This document shows, piece by piece, positions 26,583-35,857 of a stretch of DNA of 64,000 nucleotides. How positions within the stretch are numbered: the stretch's first letter is position 1; every line of letters begins with the position of its first letter. The stretch covers positions 186,001 through 250,000 of the forward strand of contig NZ_FRCN01000010.1 of the NCBI RefSeq assembly GCF_900142925.1, written 5' to 3'. This DNA is from Chitinophaga sp. CF418 (lineage in GTDB: Bacteria; Bacteroidota; Bacteroidia; Chitinophagales; Chitinophagaceae). Below the pieces are notes generated by a model. The model saw nothing but the letters and a program-made list of their open reading frames with translations, had not been told where the DNA came from and made no database searches. The position numbers and the translations under genes are program-made.

Positions 26583-27974
26583 CTAAAACGCCTCATTTAG
26601 GCCCAGAAAGAACCCTCTGGTCCCATACTTACCCCAGGCATAATCCAGGCAAAGATTGGTACGCGTATGCTTGTTAAACAGTATCCGTAACCCTGCTCCT
26701 CCCCCTGGCCGGAATGTCTGGAACAGTTTGGTGCCTATTTCATCGCTGGCGGTCTGTAAATGGAAGAAAGCAACACCACTGATAAAATTATTCCTCAATA
26801 TAGGGAAGCGGTACTCCACTTCTGAATAGTTATAGTTCTCGCCTTTGAAATAACCAACCACATACCCCCTCCCACTACGGGAACCCGGGTCTTTGGCTGT
26901 ACCGGGCAGTTCAAAGTAGGGTATTGCTCCGTTGATCAGGTAAGAGCCCCAGTTCCAGAGTGCTATTACATGTGCCGGGTTCCGGGTGGAAAGACTGATA
27001 TACTTCCTGAAATCCGTCGTAAACTGCAAAGAACTGCGGGTACTGCCCATCCAGGTCTGGTTGGCACGGAAACCAGCGTCTATATACACGCCCCTGTATG
27101 CACTGTTCTGATTATCACGGGTTGTGTACTGGACGTTCAGCAGCAGTCCATTCGCCATATAGTGGTCTCTCGGAAATCCATGCCGGTCGCTGTAAATATT
27201 GAATGGTGTCAGATCAGTAGTAGTGTCTTTATTTTGGAGCCTGCGTCTGATGTCAAACGACACTCCCATTCCTACGAAAAGGTTCTTACTGACCTCTTTG
27301 TATACCTTCTCTCTGAAGTTGTAGAATTGTCCTTTCACCGCACGGGGTTTGCGTGCTGCATTGGCAAGTACGATGTCAGCTTCACTCTTCCCGCCTTCAT
27401 TTGCTATGCCCAGTCCAAAATCAGGCGTTACTGTTTTGGCAGCGACCAGGCTACCCTGCAGGTTCCACTTGTTACCAGGAGTGTAGACATTATGAGAGAT
27501 GTAGAAATAAATAATGCCTTTAGTAGTAATAGAGGCAGACGTTGCCGCAACTGAAAGCAAGGTCCGGGGATCACCTCCCAGTTTTTTTCCTGCAACGGCC
27601 TTAATGCCGATCTGTGAACCAATACTGGGATTGGAGGCTATATTGGGGATGACAATGATCCCTGATCGTGTTTTCATCGGGCCCGGCGGCCTCTTCGGAT
27701 GTAAGATATCTCTTGCCAGGTCTCCGAGATCAAATTGCCGGAACACGTTTTCCTCAACCTGTCTTTCAGCGACCTTGGGTAAAGAATCCCGCTTCAGCGT
27801 GTCAGCAGGCGGCTGTACCTGACTATAAACAGCCCCATGTATAATAACAAAGGATGTTAATAGAAAGATCTGCCACAGCACAAATATGTGTCCACTTGTC
27901 CGGATATGGTTTGCTCTACGGTTTAGCAAGGCTTGAAGTGTTTTGTCTACAGATAGCATCAAAACAAATTTCAA
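26583..27974 (-). CDS. BamA/TamA-like outer-membrane beta-barrel protein
   Basis: A 463-residue outer-membrane protein. An unusually long N-terminal leader (about 52 residues) contains the hydrophobic signal (FVLWQIFLLTSFVIIHGAVYSQ). The mature part starts with a short linker, then a strand-rich barrel with the Omp85-barrel pattern GIIVIPNIASNPSIGSQIGI, and ends in Phe. There are no POTRA domains, so this is the barrel-only class often annotated as surface antigen. It is the third gene of a MarR-GNAT-OMP unit (14-bp gap to GNAT). Function unknown; lipid or small-molecule export is a guess. Confidence 0.8.
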   Translation of the reverse strand: MKFVLMLSVDKTLQALLNRRANHIRTSGHIFVLWQIFLLTSFVIIHGAVYSQVQPPADTLKRDSLPKVAERQVEENVFRQFDLGDLARDILHPKRPPGPMKTRSGIIVIPNIASNPSIGSQIGIKAVAGKKLGGDPRTLLSVAATSASITTKGIIYFYISHNVYTPGNKWNLQGSLVAAKTVTPDFGLGIANEGGKSEADIVLANAARKPRAVKGQFYNFREKVYKEVSKNLFVGMGVSFDIRRRLQNKDTTTDLTPFNIYSDRHGFPRDHYMANGLLLNVQYTTRDNQNSAYRGVYIDAGFRANQTWMGSTRSSLQFTTDFRKYISLSTRNPAHVIALWNWGSYLINGAIPYFELPGTAKDPGSRSGRGYVVGYFKGENYNYSEVEYRFPILRNNFISGVAFFHLQTASDEIGTKLFQTFRPGGGAGLRILFNKHTRTNLCLDYAWGKYGTRGFFLGLNEAF

Positions 27975-27988
27975 ACCAAGTATGAGGG

Positions 27989-28510
27989 TTAATGCTTCTG
28001 TCCGGTGTTATTCAACTCCATGTCATACCTTCTCTCCACCAGTTCCTTGTCAAACGAATTGGATCTTTTCTCTTCTGTTAATATGAAACCATGCCTCGTA
28101 TATAAAGAAATCGCTTCCTCCTGTTCATTCGTCGTCCACAAATATGCTTTAGTAATCCCTATTTCTTTCATATAACTGATAAATTCATTCATCAGTTTCT
28201 TCCCCAGTCCAATTCCCCTGTATTCCGGCAGGAAGATAAAATAACGCAGCTGCACACTATCCACCCTGTTAACTCCCATCAGGAAACCTATGATCTTACC
28301 TTCATGCTCACAGATCCATATCCTGTCCTTTGACGGATCATACCGGTGGGCGAACTCGCCCAGCCCATCCAGCACATAACCTTCAAAGTTAAGTCCATAG
28401 CCTCTCTCCTTTGCATAAAGCAGCCCATGTAAATAAGCAACATAGCCAAGATCCCCCGGCAACAGCTCGTTACGCAGGCTGATATCATTTAAATTCATCG
28501 TAGTTGTCAT
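27989..28510 (-). CDS. GNAT family N-acetyltransferase
   Basis: A 173-residue cytoplasmic acetyltransferase. The acetyl-CoA motif A is FLPEYRGIGLGKKLMNEF (near residues 93-110) and motif B follows with YLWTTNEQEEAISLYTRHGF. It starts 11 bases after the MarR stop. In many bacteria a MarR domain and a GNAT domain are fused in one protein; here the same pair is split into two adjacent genes. Substrate unknown. Confidence 0.88.
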   Translation of the reverse strand: MTTTMNLNDISLRNELLPGDLGYVAYLHGLLYAKERGYGLNFEGYVLDGLGEFAHRYDPSKDRIWICEHEGKIIGFLMGVNRVDSVQLRYFIFLPEYRGIGLGKKLMNEFISYMKEIGITKAYLWTTNEQEEAISLYTRHGFILTEEKRSNSFDKELVERRYDMELNNTGQKH

Positions 28511-28521
28511 AGTATTCCCCG

Positions 28522-28956
28522 TTATTTATGTTGTAATATGCCCTGTATTGCTTTCATATGGTTTACCAGCTCCTGCTGCTTACGGGCTGGCAGGTTGCCG
28601 ATCAGTTCACCTATTTGTTCATCAGATGTCCTATTAAGCGCTTTGAATACTTTCAATCCTTTTTCTGTCAGCGAGATCAATGAGGCTCTTGCGTCCTCCT
28701 CAGATGGCATTTTTAATATCAGTTCTTCCTTCTCGAGCTTCTTTAGTATGCGACTTAAATAACTTTTATCAATATGCATGGCTGTCATGATCTGGGAAGC
28801 CTGCACACTTTTACCTGTATATATTTCATACATAGTACGCACCTCTGACAGTGAATAATCACTGTTCAGCAAATGCGCATCCAGCAGACCAATGATATCA
28901 GTATAGAAACGGTTGAACGCACGGATCTCCTGGACCGCTACTTTAGTGTCTGTCAT
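28522..28956 (-). CDS. MarR family transcriptional regulator
   Basis: A 144-residue winged-helix regulator. The HTH and wing are visible in ASQIMTAMHIDKSYLSRILKKLEKEELI and MPSEEDARASLISLTEKG. It leads an apparent three-gene operon (MarR, GNAT, outer-membrane protein). A perfect 8-bp-arm palindrome 52 bp upstream of the start (29008-29026) is a good candidate for its own operator, so autoregulation is likely. Confidence 0.92.
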   Translation of the reverse strand: MTDTKVAVQEIRAFNRFYTDIIGLLDAHLLNSDYSLSEVRTMYEIYTGKSVQASQIMTAMHIDKSYLSRILKKLEKEELILKMPSEEDARASLISLTEKGLKVFKALNRTSDEQIGELIGNLPARKQQELVNHMKAIQGILQHK

Positions 28957-29319
28957 TTTTTCTGATTATAAGTTTACCAGTGAATCCAATGCGAATATAA
29001 GAATATTTAGTGGACAAAGTCCACTATTAAACATTAAATAATTTTCGGGGGAAAAGATCAGTGTAGACAGGGAACAAACAGCTCATTTATTCACAGGCAA
29101 TAATCTGTAACTGTTTTACCACATTTTATGTAAAATAAACTTCTTTTACAGTATTAGGTATCAGATTTACAGTAACATCATACTACGGGCAAACAGCGAC
29201 GCCTTCATTACCACTGAACATGAGTAGGCGATGGCTGTTGCCGGAAGACTTTGTTATTGTTTATATGATAGTTAATCACCTGGTAATGATCATGTACAGA
29301 TGCAATAGCTTGCCGTATC
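28957..29319. other. intergenic region with a MarR operator candidate
   Basis: 363 bp without a convincing gene on either strand. The only structure I see is the palindrome at 29008-29026; the rest is AT-rich and unremarkable. Confidence 0.5.
29008..29026. promoter_or_regulatory. perfect palindrome, candidate MarR operator
   Basis: TAGTGGAC-AAA-GTCCACTA: two perfect 8-bp arms around 3 bp. Size, symmetry and position 52 bp before the MarR start are typical of MarR dimer sites. Confidence 0.6.
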
Positions 29320-29568
29320 TCAACATTCCGAGTAATCAGAAGAGAAAGTACCATTCACAGCATATAACTTGTCAATCCTGATCTCCGTCTGATCTTCCAG
29401 TTTTAACCACTGATGGCCATCACGTTCGAAAAGGCTTTCTATAAGACCGTTGGCACGGGTCACACCATTATCATCGTAAAGAATAGCTGCTTTTTGTTTC
29501 TTGTCGAAAAGCTCTTTCACTAACGGGTAAAAAGTACCGCCGGTAGGAATTGTTTCTCTCTTGTCCAT
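29320..29568 (-). CDS. small conserved-type hypothetical protein
   Basis: An 82-residue soluble protein without signal or membrane segment. The sequence is well-mixed and beta-rich (AILYDDNGVTRANGLIESLF, WLKLEDQTEIRIDKLYAVNG), which suggests a folded small domain rather than a chance frame. It stands alone. I do not recognise a named family. Confidence 0.65.
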   Translation of the reverse strand: MDKRETIPTGGTFYPLVKELFDKKQKAAILYDDNGVTRANGLIESLFERDGHQWLKLEDQTEIRIDKLYAVNGTFSSDYSEC

Positions 29569-29624
29569 GGCAAATCATTTTAGAAGTACAAAGTTACAGG
29601 TTGGCCTGTTTATTTACAACAAGA

Positions 29625-29658
29625 CAGCGGGCGCCTCCCTACAGGAACGCGCCCGCTG
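29625..29658. terminator. GC-rich hairpin downstream of the alpha/beta hydrolase
   Basis: Perfect 10-bp stem (CAGCGGGCGC with GCGCCCGCTG) with a 14-base loop, followed by a short T run on the plus strand and a weaker one on the minus strand. It sits 23 bases past the stop of the minus-strand hydrolase. Confidence 0.6.
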
Positions 29659-29680
29659 CTTTTATACTCAATTCCGTATG

Positions 29681-30676
29681 TTAAATATGCTGTGCTTTCG
29701 CCCACTGCTCAAACGCCTTGTAAAACGCTCCCGGTTGTTCTATCCAGGGCAGGTGTCCTGCGTTCTTTACAATCACCAGTTGTGATGTAGGAATTCGCGC
29801 ATGTATCCGCTTTGCTTCCGATTCAACACCGCAGATGAAATCTCCGTCGCCCACTACTACCAGCACAGGTACCTTAATGTTGTGCAGGTCATTCAGCAGA
29901 TTCTTACTCTTAAAGATATTTGACGCATCTGTGTAAGCGTATGCTTTATCGCTGACTTTAAGCTTGGGCAATGTGCGCATTATTTTAGTATTCGTAAAGT
30001 ACAGCGGCAATATCACCTCTAAGAATTCATCCATCGTGCGTTTAACGGTGTCCTTACCAAAGAATGCGGCTTTCGCTTTTTCAAACTCAGGACCATTCTT
30101 TGTTTCTTTAATGACTTGCAGCATTTCCGCATGCTGCAGACTGTCATACAGCGCCATAGCATCCAGCGCAATGATACCATTCACATTAGCGTTGTGCTGC
30201 GAACCATAGTTCAGTACCTGGTATCCTCCACCGGAATGCCCCGTCAGCCATACCTTTGACAGTCCGAAATACGCTCTCAGTGAATCCATATCATTCACGA
30301 GATCCTGGTCGGTATATTTTGTCGGATCATCAGGACCGGAAGACAACCCACTTTTGCGGGTATCGTAATACACCATTGTAAAATGTTTTTCAAAGGGTGT
30401 CAGTGAACGCATATAGTCCACATGCGCACCCCATCCAGGAGATGGCGCCAGGCACACAGGCCCTTTCCCTGAAACATAGTAATGCAGCTTAACACCGTTT
30501 ACATCGGCGAAATGTTCTCCTGCAGACAGCTTCTGCTGACTGAATGCATAAGCGGTAGAAAAAAACAACATGAACAGGCAACAAACCAACTTTCTTAAAG
30601 CAGTGGTATATCCGATCACATTTACACTCCATTTACGCCCCATAGTAATGGAGTTGAGGGCAATAAAATTATTCAT
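29681..30676 (-). CDS. secreted alpha/beta hydrolase (prolyl-aminopeptidase-like)
   Basis: A 331-residue alpha/beta-hydrolase. The signal peptide is the hydrophobic stretch before STAYAFSQ; the listed start gives a long n-region and the ATG at 30643 is an equally good start. Catalytic elements: oxyanion region APSPGWGAH, nucleophile Ser in TGHSGGGY, acid Asp in VVGDGDFI, His in NAGHLPW. The pattern YYDTRKSG is close to the proline iminopeptidase group, though many relatives are simple esterases. It is monocistronic with hairpins on both sides. Confidence 0.85.
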   Translation of the reverse strand: MNNFIALNSITMGRKWSVNVIGYTTALRKLVCCLFMLFFSTAYAFSQQKLSAGEHFADVNGVKLHYYVSGKGPVCLAPSPGWGAHVDYMRSLTPFEKHFTMVYYDTRKSGLSSGPDDPTKYTDQDLVNDMDSLRAYFGLSKVWLTGHSGGGYQVLNYGSQHNANVNGIIALDAMALYDSLQHAEMLQVIKETKNGPEFEKAKAAFFGKDTVKRTMDEFLEVILPLYFTNTKIMRTLPKLKVSDKAYAYTDASNIFKSKNLLNDLHNIKVPVLVVVGDGDFICGVESEAKRIHARIPTSQLVIVKNAGHLPWIEQPGAFYKAFEQWAKAQHI

Positions 30677-30776
30677 CAGATAAAACTTTTATAAATCGGG
30701 CGTGAAGTTACAGCGAAAGCTAAAGGCGTGATATCCCCAAATCCGGGCACTTATTGTACATTTTATGGGGAGCTGA

Positions 30777-30823
30777 AAAATGTGAGAGCCTGTCCGTCAA
30801 AGGCGGACAGGCTCTCACATTTT
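30777..30823. terminator. 20-bp-stem bidirectional terminator
   Basis: Perfect 20-bp stem (AAAATGTGAGAGCCTGTCCG with its complement) around a 7-base loop, with A and T tracts on either side so it can work in both directions. It ends the M57-type protease transcript (stop at 30839, minus strand). Confidence 0.9.
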
Positions 30824-30838
30824 CAACTGGTTATGTTA

Positions 30839-31585
30839 TCAGGGGTATAAAGCCGCTGCAGCCTGTTTGTCTTTTGTAGACAATGTAGTTGCACCGCTAC
30901 CACACTGACCTCCGTTCATGAGGGAAGAAGCATCAGTACCTCCTACGCCAGGAACCGGCGTAGCACTGGACTCGCCAATGGCAGACCAGTTAGTATGCCT
31001 GAAAGAAACGTTATGTCCCATTTCATGGCAGATGGTGCGCGCACGTTGTGCAAAGCTGTTACCTGCTATTTGTGCCTTGTTGATCCTGATGGTACCGCCT
31101 GCTCTTCCGCCGGAAGGGAAAGTGCCCTGTCCGCACACACCTGATCCCAGGTTGCTGTCAACGATCAGTACATCATAAGTGCCGCTAACTACTGACCAGA
31201 AGATGGAACAATTGGCTACCCCATTCCACTGGGCGATAGCGGAATTGATCTCCGACGTCATAGAAGTCATAGAAGGGTCTATCTTCAGGCGGATATTTGT
31301 TACCCAACCTGAAGCTACCAGGCTTCCTGTATAATACTGTTCCGGTCTCACTTTTTCAGCAGGTACTTCCATGTTCTTCGGGAAGATGATGTCTTCTTCT
31401 ACAATAAATTCATTCGTATTTTCTACAATCTTGTCGGACGGGAATCCCAGATCATGGATGTAAGCCAGTACTTTTTTAGCGTTGTCATTTTGTGTTTGCG
31501 GATCGCTTGCTGGCGCATCGGCCGACTTCTTACAGGCTGCAAAACAGATGACCAATAGCAATAGGGGGAAAAGCATGTTTTTCAT
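30839..31585 (-). CDS. M57-type (HEIGH-like) zinc metallopeptidase lipoprotein
   Basis: A 248-residue lipoprotein (lipobox Cys18, CFAACKK). The zinc site is H187-E-M-G-H191-N-V-S-F-R-H197, the HExGHxxxxxH arrangement of metzincin-like dual-action HEIGH peptidases (M57). The region before it (RLKIDPSMTSMTSEINSAIAQWN) is the typical helical lead into the zinc domain. Monocistronic, closed by the strong hairpin at 30777-30823. Probably a cell-surface or secreted protease; substrate unknown. Confidence 0.88.
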   Translation of the reverse strand: MKNMLFPLLLLVICFAACKKSADAPASDPQTQNDNAKKVLAYIHDLGFPSDKIVENTNEFIVEEDIIFPKNMEVPAEKVRPEQYYTGSLVASGWVTNIRLKIDPSMTSMTSEINSAIAQWNGVANCSIFWSVVSGTYDVLIVDSNLGSGVCGQGTFPSGGRAGGTIRINKAQIAGNSFAQRARTICHEMGHNVSFRHTNWSAIGESSATPVPGVGGTDASSLMNGGQCGSGATTLSTKDKQAAAALYP

Positions 31586-31863
31586 GTTTCATTTGGGTTT
31601 TAAAGTGAAAGATTAGGGTAAGAAATAAAGACGGTATACAATAGTGCTCTCAGTACGTTTTACGTATTACAATACAGGATTTAAAAAGGATTTAGATTTT
31701 GGTTGACAGATTCGGGTTTTAACAATAATACAAATATTTCCTTATCATCAAAAGACTTTTAATTATCCCCCTGTGGCAGGATATCAGTAGAAATTATTAC
31801 CGGCCGGTAACGCGATACATTAAATTTTCCGCAGGAATAAAAAAGAAAAAAAAGGTGGTCTAA

Positions 31864-32610
31864 TCAGATCAATACCGCACCACCGTCAACAGTTAATATC
31901 TGCCCTGTGGCAAACTGTTGTTTCATCATATACACGAATGCCTGGGCTATATCTTCCGCTTCTCCTATACGTTTCAACAGCAGCGCATCCCCTACTGAAG
32001 TATACAGATTGTTGCGGTCTTCTGGAGACATACTGTTCCACAAATTGGTCCTGATCACACCCGGCGATACCTGGTTCACACGGATGGGCGCCAGCTCCAC
32101 CGCCATAGCCCTGGTAAAGCCTTCCATAGCGCCGCAGATACTGGCAACTATTCCCCACCCTGTATTGGGCCGCGGACTGGCAATACCACCAACAAGGTTG
32201 ATAGAACCTCCTTTGTTAATATGAGGCGCGCCATACTTCACTGCCGCCAACGCGCCCCAGTAACGCAGATTGAAGAAGGAACGCACCTGTTCCAGGTTAG
32301 TGTCGGCCATGTTGTTCAATACAAGGTTTTCACCGGCGGTATATGCGAGGTGATCAAAGTTCCCTGCCTGTTCAAAGAAGGACTTAATGTTGCGTTCCTC
32401 AGACAGGTCTATTGCATAGCCTTCGCTGTGTGCGGGCAGCCTGGTCAGCGCCTCATTGATACGCTGCTGATTACCGGATACGATTACAACCTTAGCGCCT
32501 TCAGAAGCTGCAGCGATGGCTGTTGCCAGTCCGATCCCCGAACTGCCGCCCAATACAATTACTCTCTTTCCTGTCAGCGCCGTTTTGTTTGTTTGTTGAC
32601 TTTCCATCAT
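31864..32610 (-). CDS. SDR family protein lacking the Ser-Tyr-Lys catalytic residues
   Basis: A 248-residue short-chain dehydrogenase/reductase fold. The Rossmann motif is GGSSGIG (21-27) with a typical C-terminus (VNQVSPGVIRT, ATGQILTVDGGAVLI). In the active-site helix the usual YxxxK is replaced: aligned to Tyr is Val155 and to Lys is Cys159 (GIVASICGAMEGF), and the Ser position (usually ISS) reads GG. Either the protein has a different chemistry or it is a non-enzymatic NAD(P) binder. It is divergent from a Crp-family gene with 92 bp between the starts, which suggests control by that regulator. Confidence 0.85.
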   Translation of the reverse strand: MMESQQTNKTALTGKRVIVLGGSSGIGLATAIAAASEGAKVVIVSGNQQRINEALTRLPAHSEGYAIDLSEERNIKSFFEQAGNFDHLAYTAGENLVLNNMADTNLEQVRSFFNLRYWGALAAVKYGAPHINKGGSINLVGGIASPRPNTGWGIVASICGAMEGFTRAMAVELAPIRVNQVSPGVIRTNLWNSMSPEDRNNLYTSVGDALLLKRIGEAEDIAQAFVYMMKQQFATGQILTVDGGAVLI

Positions 32611-32702
32611 TTGTTGTTTTTAATACCTCAAAGGTCGGAAGCCCATAAGCGCGGCTATTTAACAAATGGTAAAAAACGATTTTCAATTGCGATATTTGCT
32701 AT

Positions 32703-33272
32703 ATGGACAATCAGCTGCTCAATTACCTCCAACTTGGCAAAGCACTATCAGAAAGCGACCAGGCTGCAATCCAGGATGCTTTTGAATGCAGAACGTATAA
32801 AGAAGGGACAACCTTATTTCAGTCAGCACATATCTGCAGGCAATTGTTCTTTGTATGTAAGGGGATACTCCGGATACTGGTGCAGAATGAAAATGGCAAC
32901 GAAGTGACCCATCACTTTATCGGTGAGGACCGCTTCTGTACTATCCTGAACAGTTTTACCAACCAGGTGGTAGCACACCAAACGATCCAGGCAGCCTGCG
33001 ATGCGGAAGTACTATACATAGACCGGGCAGCACTGATGGATCTATATGAAAAATATCCGCCACTGAAGACAGCCATTGACCAATCCATCCAAAAGACGCT
33101 GCTGGAAAAAATAAACACCCGTAACGCCTATCTGGGCTATGATTCCAGCGAGCGATACCGTTTATTCCTGGAACGGCAGCCGGACATAGCCAGGAGGGTA
33201 CCGCTGGGCAATATCGCCTCTTACCTGGGCATTACTCCGCAGTCACTCAGCCGTATCAGGAGGAAACAGTAG
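32703..33272 (+). CDS. Crp/Fnr family transcriptional regulator
   Basis: A 189-residue regulator with an N-terminal cyclic-nucleotide-binding-like domain (ICRQLFFVCKGILRILVQNENGNEVTHHFIGED) and a C-terminal HTH (RRVPLGNIASYLGITPQSLSRIRRK). The domain lacks a clear phosphate-binding cassette, as is common in Bacteroidota members that answer to other signals. It is divergent from the SDR gene. Confidence 0.9.
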   Translation: MDNQLLNYLQLGKALSESDQAAIQDAFECRTYKEGTTLFQSAHICRQLFFVCKGILRILVQNENGNEVTHHFIGEDRFCTILNSFTNQVVAHQTIQAACDAEVLYIDRAALMDLYEKYPPLKTAIDQSIQKTLLEKINTRNAYLGYDSSERYRLFLERQPDIARRVPLGNIASYLGITPQSLSRIRRKQ

Positions 33273-33375
33273 CCATCCGTTGGTCCTTCCCAACTGCCCG
33301 TTCATCTAAAATGAAATGTTAATATATTACACTACTCTTGCTTATATATTACTCCTGTCTTAGATTAGTCCCGAA

Positions 33376-34116
33376 ATGAATAATAATAGCCTCTTCCTGA
33401 AAACAGCCCTGTTTGTAATATTGGTCCTGCTGGCCGGGATAAGCAAAGCGCAGGTCCGTACTGTCTACGGAACGGTATACGAGCGTTCGGCCCGTTATGG
33501 ACTGCCGGGCGTAAGCGTTATGAGCACTTCCGGCGCCGGCGCCGTTACAGACTCCCTGGGGCGGTATAGTATCAAATTGCCGCTGACAGACTCTATCAGC
33601 TTTTCTTACCTGGGGAAAGCCACGATGAAAATCCCTGTAAAGGAGGCGCCCCTCAACCGCGCCTTCGATATGAGCCTGCATGTGGATATCACTACACTAC
33701 CCACAGTAGAAATACAGGAGAAAAGGAAAAGTTATCAGTTAGACTCAATAGCCAACCGGGAGGAATACCGCAAGGTATTTGATTATTCACCGGAATATAT
33801 CTCTTCAGTCGCCGGCGGCGTGGGCGTTAACCTGGATGCCTTATTCAGCATGAAAAAGATCAAAAGAATGGAGGCTTTCAGGGAACATCTCATAGAACTG
33901 GAGCACGAGAAATATGTAGATCACAGGTTTAACAAGACCCTGATACAAAAACTAACCGGCTTACAATCGCCCGCCCTCGATAGTTTTATGGTAGAATACC
34001 GGCCTACATATGACATGTTGCTGAACTTCGAAACTGAATACGAATACTACAAATACATCCGCGATTCGGGCAGTTATTTTCAACAGGTATGGAAGCAGGA
34101 TCATCCTCAATTATGA
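33376..34116 (+). CDS. secreted protein with carboxypeptidase-regulatory-like domain
   Basis: A 246-residue protein with a signal peptide (cut after SKAQ, about 26). Residues 28-110 are a carboxypeptidase D regulatory-like beta-sandwich (VYGTVYERSARYGLPGVSVMS, TDSLGRYSIKLP, ISFSYLGK), the domain found at the N-terminus of TonB receptors. Here there is no receptor after it. The C-terminal 120 residues are charged and helical and not recognised. Likely a stand-alone envelope protein of the Bacteroidota-specific type. A TTG-N20-TAGATTAG stretch ends 8 bases before the ATG, so the leader would be very short. Confidence 0.75.
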   Translation: MNNNSLFLKTALFVILVLLAGISKAQVRTVYGTVYERSARYGLPGVSVMSTSGAGAVTDSLGRYSIKLPLTDSISFSYLGKATMKIPVKEAPLNRAFDMSLHVDITTLPTVEIQEKRKSYQLDSIANREEYRKVFDYSPEYISSVAGGVGVNLDALFSMKKIKRMEAFREHLIELEHEKYVDHRFNKTLIQKLTGLQSPALDSFMVEYRPTYDMLLNFETEYEYYKYIRDSGSYFQQVWKQDHPQL

Positions 34117-34149
34117 CGTAACTTGCGATAGTTATACCAACGCAATCGC

Positions 34150-35001
34150 ATGAAACTAGTCATCAAAGATCCAATATCCGGAGGCACGTTACTGCTGTTC
34201 AAAAACGAAGAGCGCTTTGACCGCTTATACTACGGCCGCGATAAAGACACAAAATATTTTACCATTGCCTGGAATGCGGGCGAAACACAGACAGTCACAA
34301 TTGATGGTGAAGAACATACTTTTAAATCGCACACCCTCCTGGCCATGATGTTCAATCAAAGCTTCAGCTTTGAACGTCCCACAGATATTGTAGCCTGGCA
34401 ATTCAACCGTGAATTCTATTGCATCGTCGATCATGACAGAGAGGTAAGCTGTGTGGGATTTATCTTTGGAATGGATAAGGTCTTTATCACCCTTGATCCC
34501 GATACGCAGCAAAGGCTGGAACTCATGCTGGATATATTCGTACTGGAAATGAATACGGTGGATAATATCCAGAGTGAAATGCTGCTGATGTTGCTGAAGA
34601 GACTTATTATCACCATTACCCAACTGGCCAGATCAGAATACATTCCGGACAAAAAACAACAACAGGACGGCCGTTTCCATATCATCAGGAAGTTCAATCT
34701 GCTGGTCGAAGAACATTTCAGGGCGGAACATTCAGTGAGTTATTATGCGCAGCTGTTAAATAAATCGCCCAAGACCCTGTCCAATCTCTTCGCTATTTTC
34801 AATCAAAAAACGCCTACGCAGATCATCCAGGAAAGGATCATTATTGAAGCGAAACGACTATTACGCTTCACGAATAAATCTCCCAAGCAAATTACCTTTG
34901 AACTGGGCTTTGAAGATCCCGCCTATTTCTCTAATTTCTTCAAAAAGCACACCAACGCAACACCACTGGAATTCAGAAATACAAAGGTCGGGGAAGTATA
35001 A
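34150..35001 (+). CDS. AraC family transcriptional regulator
   Basis: A 283-residue regulator. The N-terminal 170 residues resemble the AraC-like cupin sensing domain; the last 100 are the double HTH (YYAQLLNKSPKTLSNLFAIF and ITFELGFEDPAYFSNFFKKHTNATPLEF). It starts 33 bases after the previous gene and may share its transcript. It is convergent with the alpha/beta hydrolase gene. Target unknown. Confidence 0.9.
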   Translation: MKLVIKDPISGGTLLLFKNEERFDRLYYGRDKDTKYFTIAWNAGETQTVTIDGEEHTFKSHTLLAMMFNQSFSFERPTDIVAWQFNREFYCIVDHDREVSCVGFIFGMDKVFITLDPDTQQRLELMLDIFVLEMNTVDNIQSEMLLMLLKRLIITITQLARSEYIPDKKQQQDGRFHIIRKFNLLVEEHFRAEHSVSYYAQLLNKSPKTLSNLFAIFNQKTPTQIIQERIIIEAKRLLRFTNKSPKQITFELGFEDPAYFSNFFKKHTNATPLEFRNTKVGEV

Positions 35002-35007
35002 AAAAAA

Positions 35008-35039
35008 TGGATCCGTACGCGTAGTGGCATACGGATCCA
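35008..35039 (-). terminator. rho-independent terminator of the 35072-35857 hydrolase
   Basis: Perfect 10-bp stem (TGGATCCGTA / TACGGATCCA) with a 12-base loop, followed on the minus strand by a run of eight T. It serves the minus-strand hydrolase, ending at 35072. Confidence 0.85.
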
Positions 35040-35071
35040 GGGTTGTTGTGTCTGGGTTGGGAAGCTATATC

Positions 35072-35857
35072 TTATTTACCGGCAGCTGTTGCCGCAGCAA
35101 CAATAACCTTTGCAACCGCTTCAGGCTGTGACATGAATATCACGTGACTACCTTTTACTTCGGTAACCTTAGTGTTAGAACGTTTGTACATGTTACGCTG
35201 AATTTCAGGCGCTATACTTTTATCTTCTGTAGCTATCACACCATAAGCTGGTTTATCTCTCCATGCTGCGTGTGTAATGTTGGTTGCAAATCCTTTTGCA
35301 TAAAAAGCGCCCTGGGAAGCATACATAAAATCCGCCTCTTCTTTACTGATATCAGCACAGAAACCTGCATGATATTTAGCCTGGTCGTAGTACACTATAC
35401 CTTTATCATCCGGAGGCAATACACCGTTTTCAGGAGCAGGAGGAGCTGTCTGTAACCAATGTAAAGCTGATTCTCCATTATCAGGCTGGAATGCGGCCAC
35501 ATATACCAGTGCAACTACTTTCGGATGATTGCCTGCTTCTGTGATCACTGCGCCGCCCCATGAATGTCCTACCAGTATGGTGGGACCATCCTGTTTGTCT
35601 AATACCACCTGTGTAGCTTTCACATCATCCTCCAGAGAAGATAATGGATTCTGCACAACAGTTACATGATATCCTTTTTTCGTCAGCACAGTATACAATG
35701 CCTTCCAGCCGGAACCATCGGCAAATGCGCCATGTACCAGTACTACATTTTTTACAGCCGGTGCTTTCTGTGTTTGTGCAGAAGCACTGAAAGCTGCAAA
35801 TAAGATCATAATTGTTGCGAGTAAACCGCCTTTAAATTTGTTAACCTGATTTTTCAT
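35072..35857 (-). CDS. secreted alpha/beta hydrolase (EstC/salicylate-esterase-like)
   Basis: A 261-residue secreted hydrolase (signal peptide cut near SASAQ, about 28). Catalytic features: VLVHGAFADGSGW at the start of the fold, nucleophile Ser in VGHSWGGAV, an acid in the ATEDKSI loop and His in KGSHVIFMSQPE. The whole chain fits the small esterase/haloperoxidase-like group that lacks a large cap domain. It lies next to an AraC gene in the same orientation (35989), 131 bp downstream of it; control by that regulator is possible. Confidence 0.87.
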   Translation of the reverse strand: MKNQVNKFKGGLLATIMILFAAFSASAQTQKAPAVKNVVLVHGAFADGSGWKALYTVLTKKGYHVTVVQNPLSSLEDDVKATQVVLDKQDGPTILVGHSWGGAVITEAGNHPKVVALVYVAAFQPDNGESALHWLQTAPPAPENGVLPPDDKGIVYYDQAKYHAGFCADISKEEADFMYASQGAFYAKGFATNITHAAWRDKPAYGVIATEDKSIAPEIQRNMYKRSNTKVTEVKGSHVIFMSQPEAVAKVIVAAATAAGK

